Shown: positions 43,401-52,599, numbered from the stretch's first letter. The stretch is DNA of 64,000 bases from Chitinophagales bacterium (GCA_017303855.1 JAFLBL010000002.1:1-64000); one strand, 5' to 3'. The notes: generated by a model not told the origin, from the sequence alone. Numbers and translations are program-made.

Positions 43401-43657
43401 CCTCCACCGCATTTTCCAATTACAGGCTAAGTGATGCAGCTTATTCCGATGCATCCTATCTGCGTTGTAAGAATCTGTCCATTACGTACCGGTTTTCAGC
43501 ACAAAAAGAAAAAAGACTAAAAGGGGCTGAAATCTACCTCAGGGCAAATAACCTTTTTACAATAAGCCGGTATAAGGGTCTTGATCCGGAAACACTCACG
43601 CTGTTGATGCCTCCAATCAGGTTGGTAACCGCTGGCTTTAAAATGAACTTAAACTAA
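40433..43657 (+). CDS. SusC-type TonB-dependent transporter with STN domain
   Basis: 1074 residues. Signal peptide (LLLLVFLLFSYDGEAQ), STN signalling domain (residues 30-100, SFTITAKNLKLEKVFLQIEQ), CarboxypepD_reg-like domain (SGKVVNEQGEAAPGISITLK), TonB plug (ADIESVEVLKDADATAIYGS) and outer-membrane barrel to the end. The STN domain contacts FecR across the periplasm. Import substrate unknown; with SusD and a TlpA-like protein it may be a peptide or glycan. Confidence 0.95.
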   Translation: MLLKLNFARKPARLLLLVFLLFSYDGEAQSFTITAKNLKLEKVFLQIEQQSDYNFIYTEELLAQSVPVSFVVRNISLDSVLRLCFQDQPLTFIIEQKHIVVRKKVVEFKAPVVKEISGKVVNEQGEAAPGISITLKPGNLVTISNQEGMFRFSSVPLSTVLIVSGAEIETQEINPGSDNYALIVVRPRMSLLDESFVIAYGKSSKRISTGTVSSVKREKIEKQPVSNILAVMAGRVPGLQVFQVSGAPGSSFNLQLRGINSLANGTDPLIVIDGIPYPSQSLNGVIGGGAGTSSSPLNGLNPADIESVEVLKDADATAIYGSRGANGVILISTVKGKAGKTAVDFSFYTGIGGVSKKMNLLGTKDYLQMRREAFANDGTNPTTSNAPDLLLWDSTRQTNWQNVFLGNTAHSTDAKINLSGGSEQTNFLFGLGYHRETTVYPGNFGDNRKTMNLNLSHRSVNKRLLFSFSSNAVFYSNLLPQQDLYSSINLAPNSPVLYTASGELNWENGTWSNPMARTRATFKTKSTNFITQVTASYELIPGLMLKFSGGYNRLENEDHAITPKTASNPASNPVTSAQFGTKSITTLIGEPYIDYSRKVKNARITFLLGSTLQRTDQYFIYQRGTGYNSDELLGSLQSAAQVSVLSEGDIRYTYAGVFSRIKYDLAGKYLFSLTLRRDGSSRYGEENRYADFGSVGAGWIFSKEKWLRNSKVLSFGKVKISAGVTGNDQIGDYKYLELYTPYTSSYLGSTVYYPAQLYNPIYGWERVNKLELATDLGFFSDMVLATFSYYRNNTSNQLVNYPLPVTTGFGSIVQNIPATIRNTGLEMEINGTVIKTKKLAWQMGVNITIPRNKLVSFENLSSSSYASRYVIGQPLNIVKRYEYLGVDPTTGNHQFRDFNQDGQLTTSGDWQKIIFTGQQFYGGFENTLRSGHWELSLLFQFARVPNASNYLTLFSRPGLLMNQPKWVMNRWQKVGDITDVQRFANTSGGSSTAFSNYRLSDAAYSDASYLRCKNLSITYRFSAQKEKRLKGAEIYLRANNLFTISRYKGLDPETLTLLMPPIRLVTAGFKMNLN

Positions 43658-43661
43658 TTAT

Positions 43662-45023
43662 ATGAAAAAAATACTCATTTCAATAGTTTCGCTGGTACTG
43701 TTGTCTTCATGCAAGAAATTTCTGACGGCAGAAATGCCCGGGAATCAGCTGGTTTCTGCAACAGTTTTTACTAATGATCAGACCGCAATAGCAGCCCAGT
43801 TGGCAATATACGCGAGAATGGAAGGCGATGGTCTTGCCTATCAGCAAATATTAAATATGGGATTGTCGGCCGATGAATACACAAATTACTCTACCGCGTA
43901 TTTCAATATTGATATCGTAAATAATAATGTATCAGCTGACAATGGTATTGTGTTGACCCTTTGGACCAATTACTATAAATATATTTACCAGGCAAATGCT
44001 GTTTTGGAAGGTGTAGCAAAATCTGAAACACTGTCAGATACGGTCCGAAGCGGGCTTGAAGGAGAGGCGCGCTTTGTTCGTGCATATTGTTATTATTATC
44101 TCTGTACTCTATTTGGAGATGTACCACTCGTTACCGGGACTGATTATCGGGTAAATGAACAATTAGCACGAAGCTCATTAGTTGATATACTGAATTTTAT
44201 TAAGGAAGATCTGGAGACAGCGATTCCTTTGCTTCCCGTCAGTTACTTCAGTGCCGGTAATACAGTAACGACTGAGAAAGTTCGTCCAAACAGGTATGCT
44301 GCACAGACTTTGTTGTCAAGGGCGTATTTAATTTCAAAGCAGTGGGATAAAGCAGAAGCCGCAGCCAGTTCTGTAATTGCCGGAAATTTTCAGTTGCTTA
44401 CAAATCTGGATGCTGTGTTTTTAAAAAACAGTGCGGAAGCAATTTGGCAGTATCAATCTGTTGTTCCCGGATATAATACCTATCCAGGTGCCCAGTTGAT
44501 TTTAACTACAACTCCAAATCTGGCTGCACTGGATACTCAGTTTGTTAAACAGTTTACGAGTATTGACAAGAGGAAAGCCAGTTGGATTAAATCTATCACG
44601 GTAGCGGGAAGAACTTACTATTACTCTAACAAATATAAAGTTAAACAGAGTACAAGTATATCCGAGTATAGTATGGTTTTCAGGTTGCCGGAATTATACC
44701 TGATCAGGGCGGAGGCCCGCCAGATGCAGGGTAACTTACCAGGTGCGGAGCAGGATTTAAATACAGTCCGGTTACGGGCTGGATTATCTGCACTGAGCGG
44801 CCTGACTCCGGAAGCCTTGTTTGACAGTATCCAGAAAGAAAGAAGGCTGGAGTTATTTTCAGAAAGTGGTGATCGATGGCTGAATCTTAAACGAACAGGA
44901 CAGGTGGATAATATATTATCTCAGGTAAAAGGGAGCAACTGGAGTTCAACAGATGCGCTTTACCCGATACCACTGGCAGAAATAACGCGGAATAACAGAC
45001 TCACTCAAAACGCGGGTTATTAG
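43662..45023 (+). CDS. SusD/RagB-type substrate-binding lipoprotein
   Basis: 453 residues. Lipoprotein signal (MKKILISIVSLVLLSSC), TPR-like helices and the C-terminal SusD part (RLPELYLIRAEARQMQGN, ERRLELFSESGDRWLNLKRTG). It forms the lid of the SusC transporter at the cell surface. 4 bp after susC. Confidence 0.95.
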   Translation: MKKILISIVSLVLLSSCKKFLTAEMPGNQLVSATVFTNDQTAIAAQLAIYARMEGDGLAYQQILNMGLSADEYTNYSTAYFNIDIVNNNVSADNGIVLTLWTNYYKYIYQANAVLEGVAKSETLSDTVRSGLEGEARFVRAYCYYYLCTLFGDVPLVTGTDYRVNEQLARSSLVDILNFIKEDLETAIPLLPVSYFSAGNTVTTEKVRPNRYAAQTLLSRAYLISKQWDKAEAAASSVIAGNFQLLTNLDAVFLKNSAEAIWQYQSVVPGYNTYPGAQLILTTTPNLAALDTQFVKQFTSIDKRKASWIKSITVAGRTYYYSNKYKVKQSTSISEYSMVFRLPELYLIRAEARQMQGNLPGAEQDLNTVRLRAGLSALSGLTPEALFDSIQKERRLELFSESGDRWLNLKRTGQVDNILSQVKGSNWSSTDALYPIPLAEITRNNRLTQNAGY

Positions 45024-45048
45024 GATTTACACTATTTAATTTACTCAA

Positions 45049-46296
45049 ATGTATCGTTTTATACTTGTTTTGCTGCTATTAGCAGCCTGTGATAGCTATG
45101 CCCAGGAAAAGCGACAACTTAAAACTGGTCAGCCTTTTCCCTATATGGAGACCTTTTTCGTAGGAGGAGATAAAGGCGGGCTAAGAACAATAGAGAGTTA
45201 TAAAGGGAAATATTTATTACTTGATTTGTTTGGTTCAAATTGTGTGGAGTGTTTTCAGAATATGCCAAAACTGGACAGTTTCCAGGTTAAATACGGGAAA
45301 GAATTAAATATTCTTTTAATCGGGAAAGCAGATTACAGGTTAGGCGAACTTTGCCGGAAATTCAGAGAGCGGTTCAATCTTAAGTTGGATATCGCAGAGG
45401 ATAGTGTATTATTTGCCGGTATACAATATTACTTTCTTCCTACCTATATCTGGATTGGTCCTGATGGACTTATTAAAGCAGTAACCGAACCGGACAGAGT
45501 AACGGTTCGGAATATTGAAACATTTATTTCCGGCAAACCACTTCCATTCGGAGAACTTCGGTTAGCACAGCCATTTGTAAAATCTAAGGATTTTCTTACT
45601 GAAGGAAACGGTGGGTCTGACAGTAATTATCTATACAGATCCATCCTCTCCCGGTGGAATCCTTCGTTACCATATTTAAGTCATACAAAAATGGAATTTG
45701 AGCCCGGCAGCAGGACCTTTCACGCGTTTGGCAATACAATGGAAGAGTTGTTTCGGTTAGCTTTTTTTGGAACACATTTCTGGAAGTATGGAGATTCACT
45801 GAACGGAGTGGTATGGCCGCACCCTATACTTTCTGATAGCATTAAGCCTGAGACAGATGACAGGTATTGCTTTTCTGCATCTTATAGAACCAGTGTCCCG
45901 CCAGATCTCTCTATAATGTTAAAGTCAACCCTGGCGCAATATTTTGGGTATAAGGGGAAAGTAATAAGGCAGTCAATGCCATACTACAGTGTAAAAATTG
46001 ATCCATCATATGTTGATGCGATCAAGACAAAAGGTTTAAAAACATCAAGGAAAAGAACGCATGCCAGTCTGAACTATACGAATGTTTCGCTGAATGAAGT
46101 AATAGCAATTCTTGATTATTATAACTCATCCCGAATCCCTCTCATCAATGAATCCGGGCTAGATGACAAAATTGACGTAAGTATTAATGCTATCCTTACC
46201 GTGGAAGAGGATTTCATTAAAGCTCTTGGTGAAATTGGAATTATAGTTGAGAAAAAGAATAAAATGATGGAAGTGCTGTTGCTTTATAAGGAGTAA
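45049..46296 (+). CDS. TlpA-like thioredoxin protein with C-terminal DUF3738-like domain
   Basis: 415 residues, signal peptide to about residue 18 (AACDSYAQ). The thioredoxin fold holds CVEC (LFGSNCVECFQNMPKL). The last 150 residues (LNEVIAILDYYNSSRIPLIN) resemble the DUF3738-type domain often following TlpA in such loci. Periplasmic thiol reduction, perhaps of imported peptides or of the DUF6520 product. Last gene of the sigma-SusCD operon. Confidence 0.8.
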   Translation: MYRFILVLLLLAACDSYAQEKRQLKTGQPFPYMETFFVGGDKGGLRTIESYKGKYLLLDLFGSNCVECFQNMPKLDSFQVKYGKELNILLIGKADYRLGELCRKFRERFNLKLDIAEDSVLFAGIQYYFLPTYIWIGPDGLIKAVTEPDRVTVRNIETFISGKPLPFGELRLAQPFVKSKDFLTEGNGGSDSNYLYRSILSRWNPSLPYLSHTKMEFEPGSRTFHAFGNTMEELFRLAFFGTHFWKYGDSLNGVVWPHPILSDSIKPETDDRYCFSASYRTSVPPDLSIMLKSTLAQYFGYKGKVIRQSMPYYSVKIDPSYVDAIKTKGLKTSRKRTHASLNYTNVSLNEVIAILDYYNSSRIPLINESGLDDKIDVSINAILTVEEDFIKALGEIGIIVEKKNKMMEVLLLYKE

Positions 46297-46297
46297 T

Positions 46298-46328
46298 AAA
46301 GTTGCAGCCAACGACTGGCTGCAACTTT
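46298..46328. terminator. Bidirectional terminator
   Basis: AAAGTTGCAGCCA pairs perfectly with TGGCTGCAACTTT (13 bp, 5-nt loop). It separates the rightward sigma-SusCD operon from the leftward DUF6520-MauE genes. Confidence 0.75.
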
Positions 46329-46345
46329 GAAAAGAGGGGTGATTT

Positions 46346-46591
46346 TTATTGCCACCTGTAAACATTTCCGTTCAGGTAAATCAGTTCATCTTCCCCATTG
46401 ATTTCGATCACGCAATCGTGCTGATTACCGGCAGGGCAGAGGGTATTTACATCAACAGTGGAGGGTACATCCACCATACCAGAGCCGTCATCGTATTTGA
46501 AATCACCGGCCGGAGCTTTTTTGATTTCAGTGAAAGCGCTGAAACTCACTGCCAGCAGAACTGCTGCCAGTACCAGATACATCTTTTTCAT
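46346..46591 (-). CDS. DUF6520-like small secreted protein
   Basis: 81 residues. Signal peptide (MYLVLAAVLLAVSFSAFT), then a short acidic mature part with two Cys (TLCPAGNQHDCVIEI). This is the layout of DUF6520 proteins of Bacteroidota, usually beside MauE-like genes. The function is unknown. Confidence 0.6.
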   Translation of the reverse strand: MKKMYLVLAAVLLAVSFSAFTEIKKAPAGDFKYDDGSGMVDVPSTVDVNTLCPAGNQHDCVIEINGEDELIYLNGNVYRWQ

Positions 46592-46623
46592 GTTTGAAGG
46601 TTTTAGATCAACAATTTTGCCTA

Positions 46624-47079
46624 CTATATTTCAGGTGTTCGGCTGCTCCTGTTTATCGCGATTAGTTGATTCTTAAGTACAATACTGAATAATCCCATAA
46701 GTAAGAAAAAGATATTGAAAATCAAATGTGCAGGCCATTTCATTTGTTGAATCACGCCTCCGCAGGAGCAAGGTAGCTGATCTGGAGACAGCAATATATA
46801 AGCGATATAAGCTGTAAATATCAGCATCAGCAGGCTGGCGCATACAAGGCCTGCATACCTGGTAAACGGCAAGATGAGTAATATTGCTATGATCAATTCG
46901 ACTGCCGGGATGTATACGGAAAGAAAGGGTGCATAGGGACGAAGAATGGGGGAATGATTCATTGAGCCGATGAAAAAAGGAATGTCCCTCAGTTTCATAA
47001 TGGCTGTATATGTAAAGAGAAGGACAAATAAAGCAGTGGTCACTTCAATAAAGATAGTTTTGGCAGTCGTAGGTTTCAT
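46624..47079 (-). CDS. MauE/DoxX-like membrane protein
   Basis: 151 residues from ATG 47079; a longer frame to 47190 adds an implausible N terminus. Four membrane helices (TIFIEVTTALFVLLFTYTAI; VELIIAILLILPF; LLMLIFTAYIAYILL; LIFNIFFLLMGLFSIVL) and the loop CSCGG. MauE-type proteins help disulphide formation in exported partners, here probably the DUF6520 protein 32 bp downstream. Confidence 0.75.
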   Translation of the reverse strand: MKPTTAKTIFIEVTTALFVLLFTYTAIMKLRDIPFFIGSMNHSPILRPYAPFLSVYIPAVELIIAILLILPFTRYAGLVCASLLMLIFTAYIAYILLSPDQLPCSCGGVIQQMKWPAHLIFNIFFLLMGLFSIVLKNQLIAINRSSRTPEI

Positions 47080-47318
47080 TTCATGAATTTCAGTATACGA
47101 ATCCATGCAGATGTTTCCCAAAGCAAAAATGAACTTGTCCAAAACGAAAGATTTCATTTTGGTTAACTGCCATGTCAGAATTAGCAACAATTATTTTAGT
47201 TAAGATTGCTATTTTTCACTATTCATTTTTGTACTTGTAGCTACACTGCTCTTGAGAAATGAATAGAGGAATTAATGCCGTGAGATGTTTAAGTCCGAAC
47301 CAGATTTAAATCCACCAT

Positions 47319-48167
47319 ATGCAAACGTATACTCAACAATTGTATGAAAACCTCGAGCTGCAATTAAAAGAAATTAAAGTCCTGGAATTTAACCTGCTGC
47401 GCCAGAATGCCCGGTGTATCGAGGTCTGTCAGGAGAGTATTAAGGAACTGAAATGGTCACTTTCCAAAAACCCCTTTAAGGACAAAGAAGAGGAGATTCT
47501 GTTCTTTAAGGAGATTCAACCTAAATTTTACTGCCAGTTTATTTATCATGTCCGGGTCTTTACAATTGAAACCAACCGACCGGCTGGAAGTGATAAAGTG
47601 CAAAGGAAATACCTGAAGGATCAGCTTCACCGGATCAAGCAGTTTTTTGATACGAACCTGGATTTTTACCAGTATTACCGGACAGGGGCCACCCATTTTG
47701 ATGAAGCCTATTTTGTCCGGGGACAACAAAATATGCGGCTATTACCGGATGATCTGCAACTGGCTATGGATCCGGAGTTTTGTACCGTACAGAGTTATAA
47801 GATTGCTACATTATCCGCCAACGAACTCTTGCGTATTTATATTAACAGTGCCATAGCGGAGATTGACCGGGCTCCCCACCTTGGGAATACAGGAACCGCT
47901 CCCAAGAACGCCCTTAAGTGGACCGGATCTAAGGTAGCACTGATTGAGCTGATCTATGCCCTCCAGAGTACCCAGGTACTCAATAATGCCAGTGCGGATA
48001 TCAAACTGATTTCAGGGTTTTTTGAAAGTACTTTTGATATTGACCTGGGGAATGTTTACCATGTTTTCCAGGAGATGCGCCTGCGAAAGAAAAACAGGAC
48101 GAGTTTTCTGGATCTGCTCCGGGACCGGCTGGTGCAGCGGATGGATATTGCGGATGAGAGTTTTTAA
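47319..48167 (+). CDS. rteC: RteC-family regulator of ICE excision
   Basis: 282 residues with the RteC family layout: FYCQFIYHVRVFTIETNRP, YYRTGATHFDEAYF near the middle, and the C-terminal winged region (LKWTGSKVALIELIYALQST, then NVYHVFQEMRLRKKNRT). In CTnDOT RteC activates the excision operon. It stands alone before the AbiE operon and diverges from MauE. Confidence 0.85.
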   Translation: MQTYTQQLYENLELQLKEIKVLEFNLLRQNARCIEVCQESIKELKWSLSKNPFKDKEEEILFFKEIQPKFYCQFIYHVRVFTIETNRPAGSDKVQRKYLKDQLHRIKQFFDTNLDFYQYYRTGATHFDEAYFVRGQQNMRLLPDDLQLAMDPEFCTVQSYKIATLSANELLRIYINSAIAEIDRAPHLGNTGTAPKNALKWTGSKVALIELIYALQSTQVLNNASADIKLISGFFESTFDIDLGNVYHVFQEMRLRKKNRTSFLDLLRDRLVQRMDIADESF

Positions 48168-48274
48168 TGGTAATAGGAGAATGTATTGTCGGAAATTGAC
48201 TTTTGAATCTTGAAATGTTTCTCTACAAGCCATTGAACATTAGCGGTTTAATATTTGAGGGCATTATATTTTAG

Positions 48275-48354
48275 TTTGTTAAGATTATCCGGATAATCCT
48301 AACAAATTGAATATTTTAGCTATTTTTGTTAGAATTCTTTGCAAAACTCTAACA
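48275..48354. promoter_or_regulatory. AbiEi operator palindromes
   Basis: A 32-bp near-perfect palindrome spans 48275-48306 (TTTGTTAAGATTATCC with GGATAATCCTAACAAA, 15 of 16 paired). A second inverted repeat TGTTAGA / TCTAACA (48327-48333, 48348-48354) ends 1 bp before the AbiEi ATG. AbiEi antitoxins repress their own operon by binding inverted repeats. Confidence 0.7.
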
Positions 48355-48355
48355 G

Positions 48356-48979
48356 ATGATTATAGAAAAAAGCCTTCATAGCCGGATTGAACAAGAAGTG
48401 ATCCGGCTGGAGCCCGGGAGAATTATTTTTCCCGCTGATTTTCTGGAAATGGGCAGTCCTGAAGCTATTTATATGGCCTTATCACGGTTAAATGATCAGA
48501 AAGAACTGATCAGGCTGGGGAATGGCATCTATGTAAAGCCTAAAAAGGACCCCCTGCTAGGGACAGTATTGCCATCACTTGAAGACATTGCAAATGCTAT
48601 TGCAGTGAAAGAACGAGTTATCATACGGCCGACCGGCTCCTATGCATTGAATAAGTTGGGCCTATCTACCCAGGTTCCTATGAAAGTGGTATTTCTGACC
48701 AATGGAAGCCGTCGCCGGATACAGGTGGGTAGGGGAGTCATCAGTTTCAAACCAACAACTCCTAAAAACCTGGCCGCTAAAAATGAAATCGTTTTCCTGG
48801 CTATCCAATCACTAGTAGAATTGGGGAAACAGGGAATCACCGAAAAAGTAAAGCTGAAACTTACCGAAAAACTAATGCAGGTGTCACCCGTAATCATCCG
48901 GGAGGATGCCCGGAACGCACCTCAGTTTGTCTGTAAAATTCTGCTGGATATAGCTAATAAAGTTGCACATCATGATTGA
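48356..48979 (+). CDS. AbiEi-type antitoxin/repressor (DUF6088)
   Basis: 207 residues: an N-terminal winged helix (YMALSRLNDQKELIRLGNGI) and the DUF6088/AbiEi core (VIIRPTGSYALNKLGLSTQVP, SRRRIQVGRGVISFKPT). It represses the operon and counters the nucleotidyltransferase toxin. Its end overlaps the AbiEii start by 8 bp. Confidence 0.85.
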   Translation: MIIEKSLHSRIEQEVIRLEPGRIIFPADFLEMGSPEAIYMALSRLNDQKELIRLGNGIYVKPKKDPLLGTVLPSLEDIANAIAVKERVIIRPTGSYALNKLGLSTQVPMKVVFLTNGSRRRIQVGRGVISFKPTTPKNLAAKNEIVFLAIQSLVELGKQGITEKVKLKLTEKLMQVSPVIIREDARNAPQFVCKILLDIANKVAHHD

Positions 48980-50192
48980 ATTTCTGCAATTACCGGAAGA
49001 AACCAGGCGTACCCTGATCAGCCAGGTGAATACTCAAACCGGTATCCCTGTTAAAGCCATTGAAAAGGACTGGTGGGTGACGCTTATATTGAAAGCGTTG
49101 TTCTCATTGCCAATGGCAGAGCATTTTATCTTTAAAGGAGGGACATCCCTCAGTAAAGGATGGAAACTAATAGAGAGATTCTCAGAAGACATTGACATCG
49201 CCCTTGCGCCGGAAGCTTTTGGAAGAAAATATCAGGAGAAGCCGAGTATCAGTTATGTAAAGCGATTAAAGAAAGAAGGCTGCCTATATACAAGTGAAGT
49301 AATCAAGGAAGCGCTTACAGTTGCACTGAGGACCATAGGTGTCCCGAATGATTTAATACAGATTGAAGCAGAAGTAGTGAAACCTGTTTTGCCAGATAAA
49401 GATCCACAAACTATTTACATCAGGTATGCGTCACTTTATGACCACAGTAACTATATTACGGGTGAAGTGAAAGTCGAGTTTGGGGTTCGGGCTCTTAAGG
49501 AACCCTTTACTAAAGTGAAAATTCAATCAATTCTTGCCGAAGAATCCGCAACCGTGGCTTATAAAGAGGATCCGTTCCAGGTTACAGCAGTTGAGCCACG
49601 CAAAACATTTATGGAAAAACTCCTGCTTTTACATGAAAAATTTCTGACAAACCGGGCAGAGGGGGATGCTGGAGAACGTCAATCCAGGCACCTGTCTGAT
49701 CTGCTGGTAATGAAGAAAAAGGGAATTGCAGAACAGGTAATTGGTGATCCTGAGCTATATGCAATACTACTTCGTCATCGCAGTCATTATGTAAGATTGA
49801 AAGGTGTTGACTACACATCCATGCAACTGGGGCAATTGTTATTTTTGCCACCGTGGGACCAGATGGAGGCTTTCCGGAAAGATTATGAAATCATGACGGA
49901 AGAAATGCTCTATGGTAATCCGCCTGACTTTAATGTACTGTTGAATGAACTGAGGGATCTGAATATCCAGTTAGCAGGACTTGGACATACAAAGGATATA
50001 AGGCAGGTAATTAATCTTGCCCATCAGCAGGTACTAGATGTAAAACCAGTTGGTGATATGGTGAAATCAACAGTGGCCCTACCAACTGATCCGCAATACC
50101 AAAACGGGACAAGTAATATTGAAATCAGGTTTGAAGTTGAATTCATCAACTCCGGAGACAAAATGACTTTTCATAGAATAAGTGTAAAATAG
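48972..50192 (+). CDS. AbiEii-type nucleotidyltransferase toxin
   Basis: 406 residues from ATG 48972 (a TTG at 48963 is in frame but less likely). It has the nucleotidyltransferase signature FIFKGGTSLSKGW followed by SEDIDIAL, and the downstream helical AbiEii/AbiGii region. AbiEii toxins add nucleotides to tRNA or other targets and stop growth. It lies between AbiEi and the nuclease-STAND gene, with 1 bp to the latter. Confidence 0.88.
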   Translation: MIEFLQLPEETRRTLISQVNTQTGIPVKAIEKDWWVTLILKALFSLPMAEHFIFKGGTSLSKGWKLIERFSEDIDIALAPEAFGRKYQEKPSISYVKRLKKEGCLYTSEVIKEALTVALRTIGVPNDLIQIEAEVVKPVLPDKDPQTIYIRYASLYDHSNYITGEVKVEFGVRALKEPFTKVKIQSILAEESATVAYKEDPFQVTAVEPRKTFMEKLLLLHEKFLTNRAEGDAGERQSRHLSDLLVMKKKGIAEQVIGDPELYAILLRHRSHYVRLKGVDYTSMQLGQLLFLPPWDQMEAFRKDYEIMTEEMLYGNPPDFNVLLNELRDLNIQLAGLGHTKDIRQVINLAHQQVLDVKPVGDMVKSTVALPTDPQYQNGTSNIEIRFEVEFINSGDKMTFHRISVK

Positions 50193-50193
50193 A

Positions 50194-52599
50194 ATGGCAT
50201 ACGATTTTTCAACACTGGACAGTAATGATTTCGAATTATTGTCTTTGGACATTGTCAATGCAACTTTCAAACTCGACCTGCAGAGTTTTAAAAGTGGGAA
50301 GGATAAAGGTATTGATCTACGATACAGCACACCCGAAAACAATAATGCCATAGTGGTACAGGCTAAACACTGGCTCAAATCAGGGTTTAGTAAACTGTTC
50401 AGGGAATTTGAAACCAAGGAACTACCCAAGATTACTGCTCTAAACCCGGATCGGTATATAGTTGTCACTTCCATTTCATTAAGTGCAGCTGAAAAAGATA
50501 AAGTGGTGACACTTCTGTCTCCATACTTGAAAACAGCCAATGACATTATCGGCAGGGAAGATCTTAATAAATACCTTGCAGAACTTCCTGAACTGGAAAA
50601 AAGATGGTACAAATTATGGCTAACAAGTGTCCCTGTGTTACAGTCAATTATACATAATGGAATACTTGGCGCTAATGATTTTGTGGCGAGTAAAATTTTA
50701 AGAACCACTCAACTTTATGTACCATGTCCAAGTTATGATATAGCGTTTGAGATCCTGAAAGAGCATAAATATCTCCTTATTACTGGTCAGCCAGGTGTTG
50801 GAAAAACAACTCTTGCCTACTATCTGACATATAATTTACTGGCCAACGGGTTCCAGTTATTACATGTGGATACAGATATTAGCCAAGCTTCTATTTTGTT
50901 AAATGCTGACCCTACAGTTAAACAGGTAGTTTTTTTTGATGATTTTTTAGGTGAAACATACCTGGAAGTTAACCGGCCAAAAACAACTGAATCAGCATTT
51001 GTCCTGTTTCTGGAGCGAATTACTGCCTTGGAGAATAAGTACCTTATTCTTACAACCCGTACCACCATTTATAACAATGCATTGGGAAAATATGAGAAGA
51101 TGGAAAGGATGAAAGTTGATGTTGCCAGACGCGAAATCGTCCTTGATCAATATACTATCCTTGATAAAGCACGTATACTTCAAAAACATATCTATTTTAC
51201 AGAGATTCCTGATGAATTTAAAGAAGTATTTGTTTCAGATAAGAATTATTGGAAGATTATTGAGCATAAGAATTACAACCCCCGACTGATAGAGTTTGTT
51301 ACATCTAAAAGACATTTCCCTAAGGGGTCAACTGAAGATTATTTTCGCTTTGTATTAAACACCTTAAATAATCCGAAGGAGGTTTGGAAATACTTCTATC
51401 AGGAGCAACTTTCCGTTGAAGAGCGTATTTTGCTACATATAGTTTTTGCTCAGAGTTATTCTGCAACAGCTGATGACACGAAGCAAATGTTTGCTTATAT
51501 GCTTGAATATGAAGCGAGGTGTTTCAATTACCGGCAAGGTCTCAGCCCTTTTCAGACAGCCTGTAAACGTTTATTGGATGGGATACTTAAAATGGAACGA
51601 TTTGCCCACAATACTACAGGGAGGATAAGCTTTTGTAATCCATCATTGGCTGATTTTCTGAAGTATTATTTTATCAACAGTGTTGAAGAGCGAAACAAGC
51701 TTTTAAATGGCTCTAGTACTGTTGAGCAATTTGAGCATTATAAGCAGAACTTTCTAGGCTTTGAGCTTATGGAAGAAGAATTTATGGTGAAGGAGTCATC
51801 CTGGTTTGCCAATTTACTGCTAGATAGGGCAGGTGAATTATATACTTATAAGGAGCTAAAAAGAGAAAAGATTAGGGAAAAGTATATAGGACTAAGAATA
51901 TCAGCAATTTTATATGGAATTAAAGCAGATGAGGAAACCAAAAAACGGATAGCGCAATTCGTTTTCGATGCAATAATTAATTATACACCTGATAATCTGA
52001 GCTCAGAGAGCAGGGAATTTTACACACAAGCACTTTGGCATGGTCGCTGGGGATCTGACTTGTATAATTATATTGTGAAAAACTTCGAGACGTTGATAAA
52101 TTGTCAGTTTAGGGCCTGCATCTCTGAAACTGATTTTGAAGAAGTGAAATACTTATTCGAGGAGTTTAACCAGGATTTTACTGAATACATAAAGGATAAA
52201 ACAAATGTGGAAGTATTGTCTGAGTGTTTAAATGAGCTTGCAAATGAACAGACAATGGATGAAGTGTCTGATAAGCGGAGCAGTGTGTTTTCAGTTGAAG
52301 ATTGGGATGAATTAAAAATAAGTATTATAAAAAGTAGGCGTGTCATTTTTGAATCCTATAGCCTGAATGACGAAATGTATTACGAGGATGAGTTTTTTAA
52401 TGACGGTGAACTTGGTGAAATAATAGCTGCCAATGAACAGCGAATTAATTCCCGTGGCAGAGAAAATATTACTAATCTTCAAAAATCTGAAACAGTCAGT
52501 GACGAGAATCTGGTAAAGGAAGTGGAGCTTTTATTTAACGGATATTATGATCCCGCTTTTATCAGGAAAAAGGCTCAGGAACTTGACCTTCCATATTAA
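50194..52599 (+). CDS. STAND NTPase with N-terminal Mrr-like nuclease domain (nSTAND3-like)
   Basis: 801 residues. Residues 1-140 form a restriction-endonuclease-like domain with Asp41 (KGIDLRYS) and the Q56-x-K58 motif (VVQAKHW). The NTPase follows: Walker A GQPGVGKT at 198-205, Walker B VVFFDD at 245-250, sensor TTRTT near 287-291, then a helical C-terminal region (380-800). In such proteins recognition of a phage molecule is thought to free the nuclease. It starts 1 bp after AbiEii, so all three genes are one operon. Confidence 0.8.
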   Translation: MAYDFSTLDSNDFELLSLDIVNATFKLDLQSFKSGKDKGIDLRYSTPENNNAIVVQAKHWLKSGFSKLFREFETKELPKITALNPDRYIVVTSISLSAAEKDKVVTLLSPYLKTANDIIGREDLNKYLAELPELEKRWYKLWLTSVPVLQSIIHNGILGANDFVASKILRTTQLYVPCPSYDIAFEILKEHKYLLITGQPGVGKTTLAYYLTYNLLANGFQLLHVDTDISQASILLNADPTVKQVVFFDDFLGETYLEVNRPKTTESAFVLFLERITALENKYLILTTRTTIYNNALGKYEKMERMKVDVARREIVLDQYTILDKARILQKHIYFTEIPDEFKEVFVSDKNYWKIIEHKNYNPRLIEFVTSKRHFPKGSTEDYFRFVLNTLNNPKEVWKYFYQEQLSVEERILLHIVFAQSYSATADDTKQMFAYMLEYEARCFNYRQGLSPFQTACKRLLDGILKMERFAHNTTGRISFCNPSLADFLKYYFINSVEERNKLLNGSSTVEQFEHYKQNFLGFELMEEEFMVKESSWFANLLLDRAGELYTYKELKREKIREKYIGLRISAILYGIKADEETKKRIAQFVFDAIINYTPDNLSSESREFYTQALWHGRWGSDLYNYIVKNFETLINCQFRACISETDFEEVKYLFEEFNQDFTEYIKDKTNVEVLSECLNELANEQTMDEVSDKRSSVFSVEDWDELKISIIKSRRVIFESYSLNDEMYYEDEFFNDGELGEIIAANEQRINSRGRENITNLQKSETVSDENLVKEVELLFNGYYDPAFIRKKAQELDLPY

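Noticed and set aside
50079-50708. 209-residue leftward open frame
   Set aside because: Antisense across the AbiEii/STAND junction; the two sense genes are well supported.
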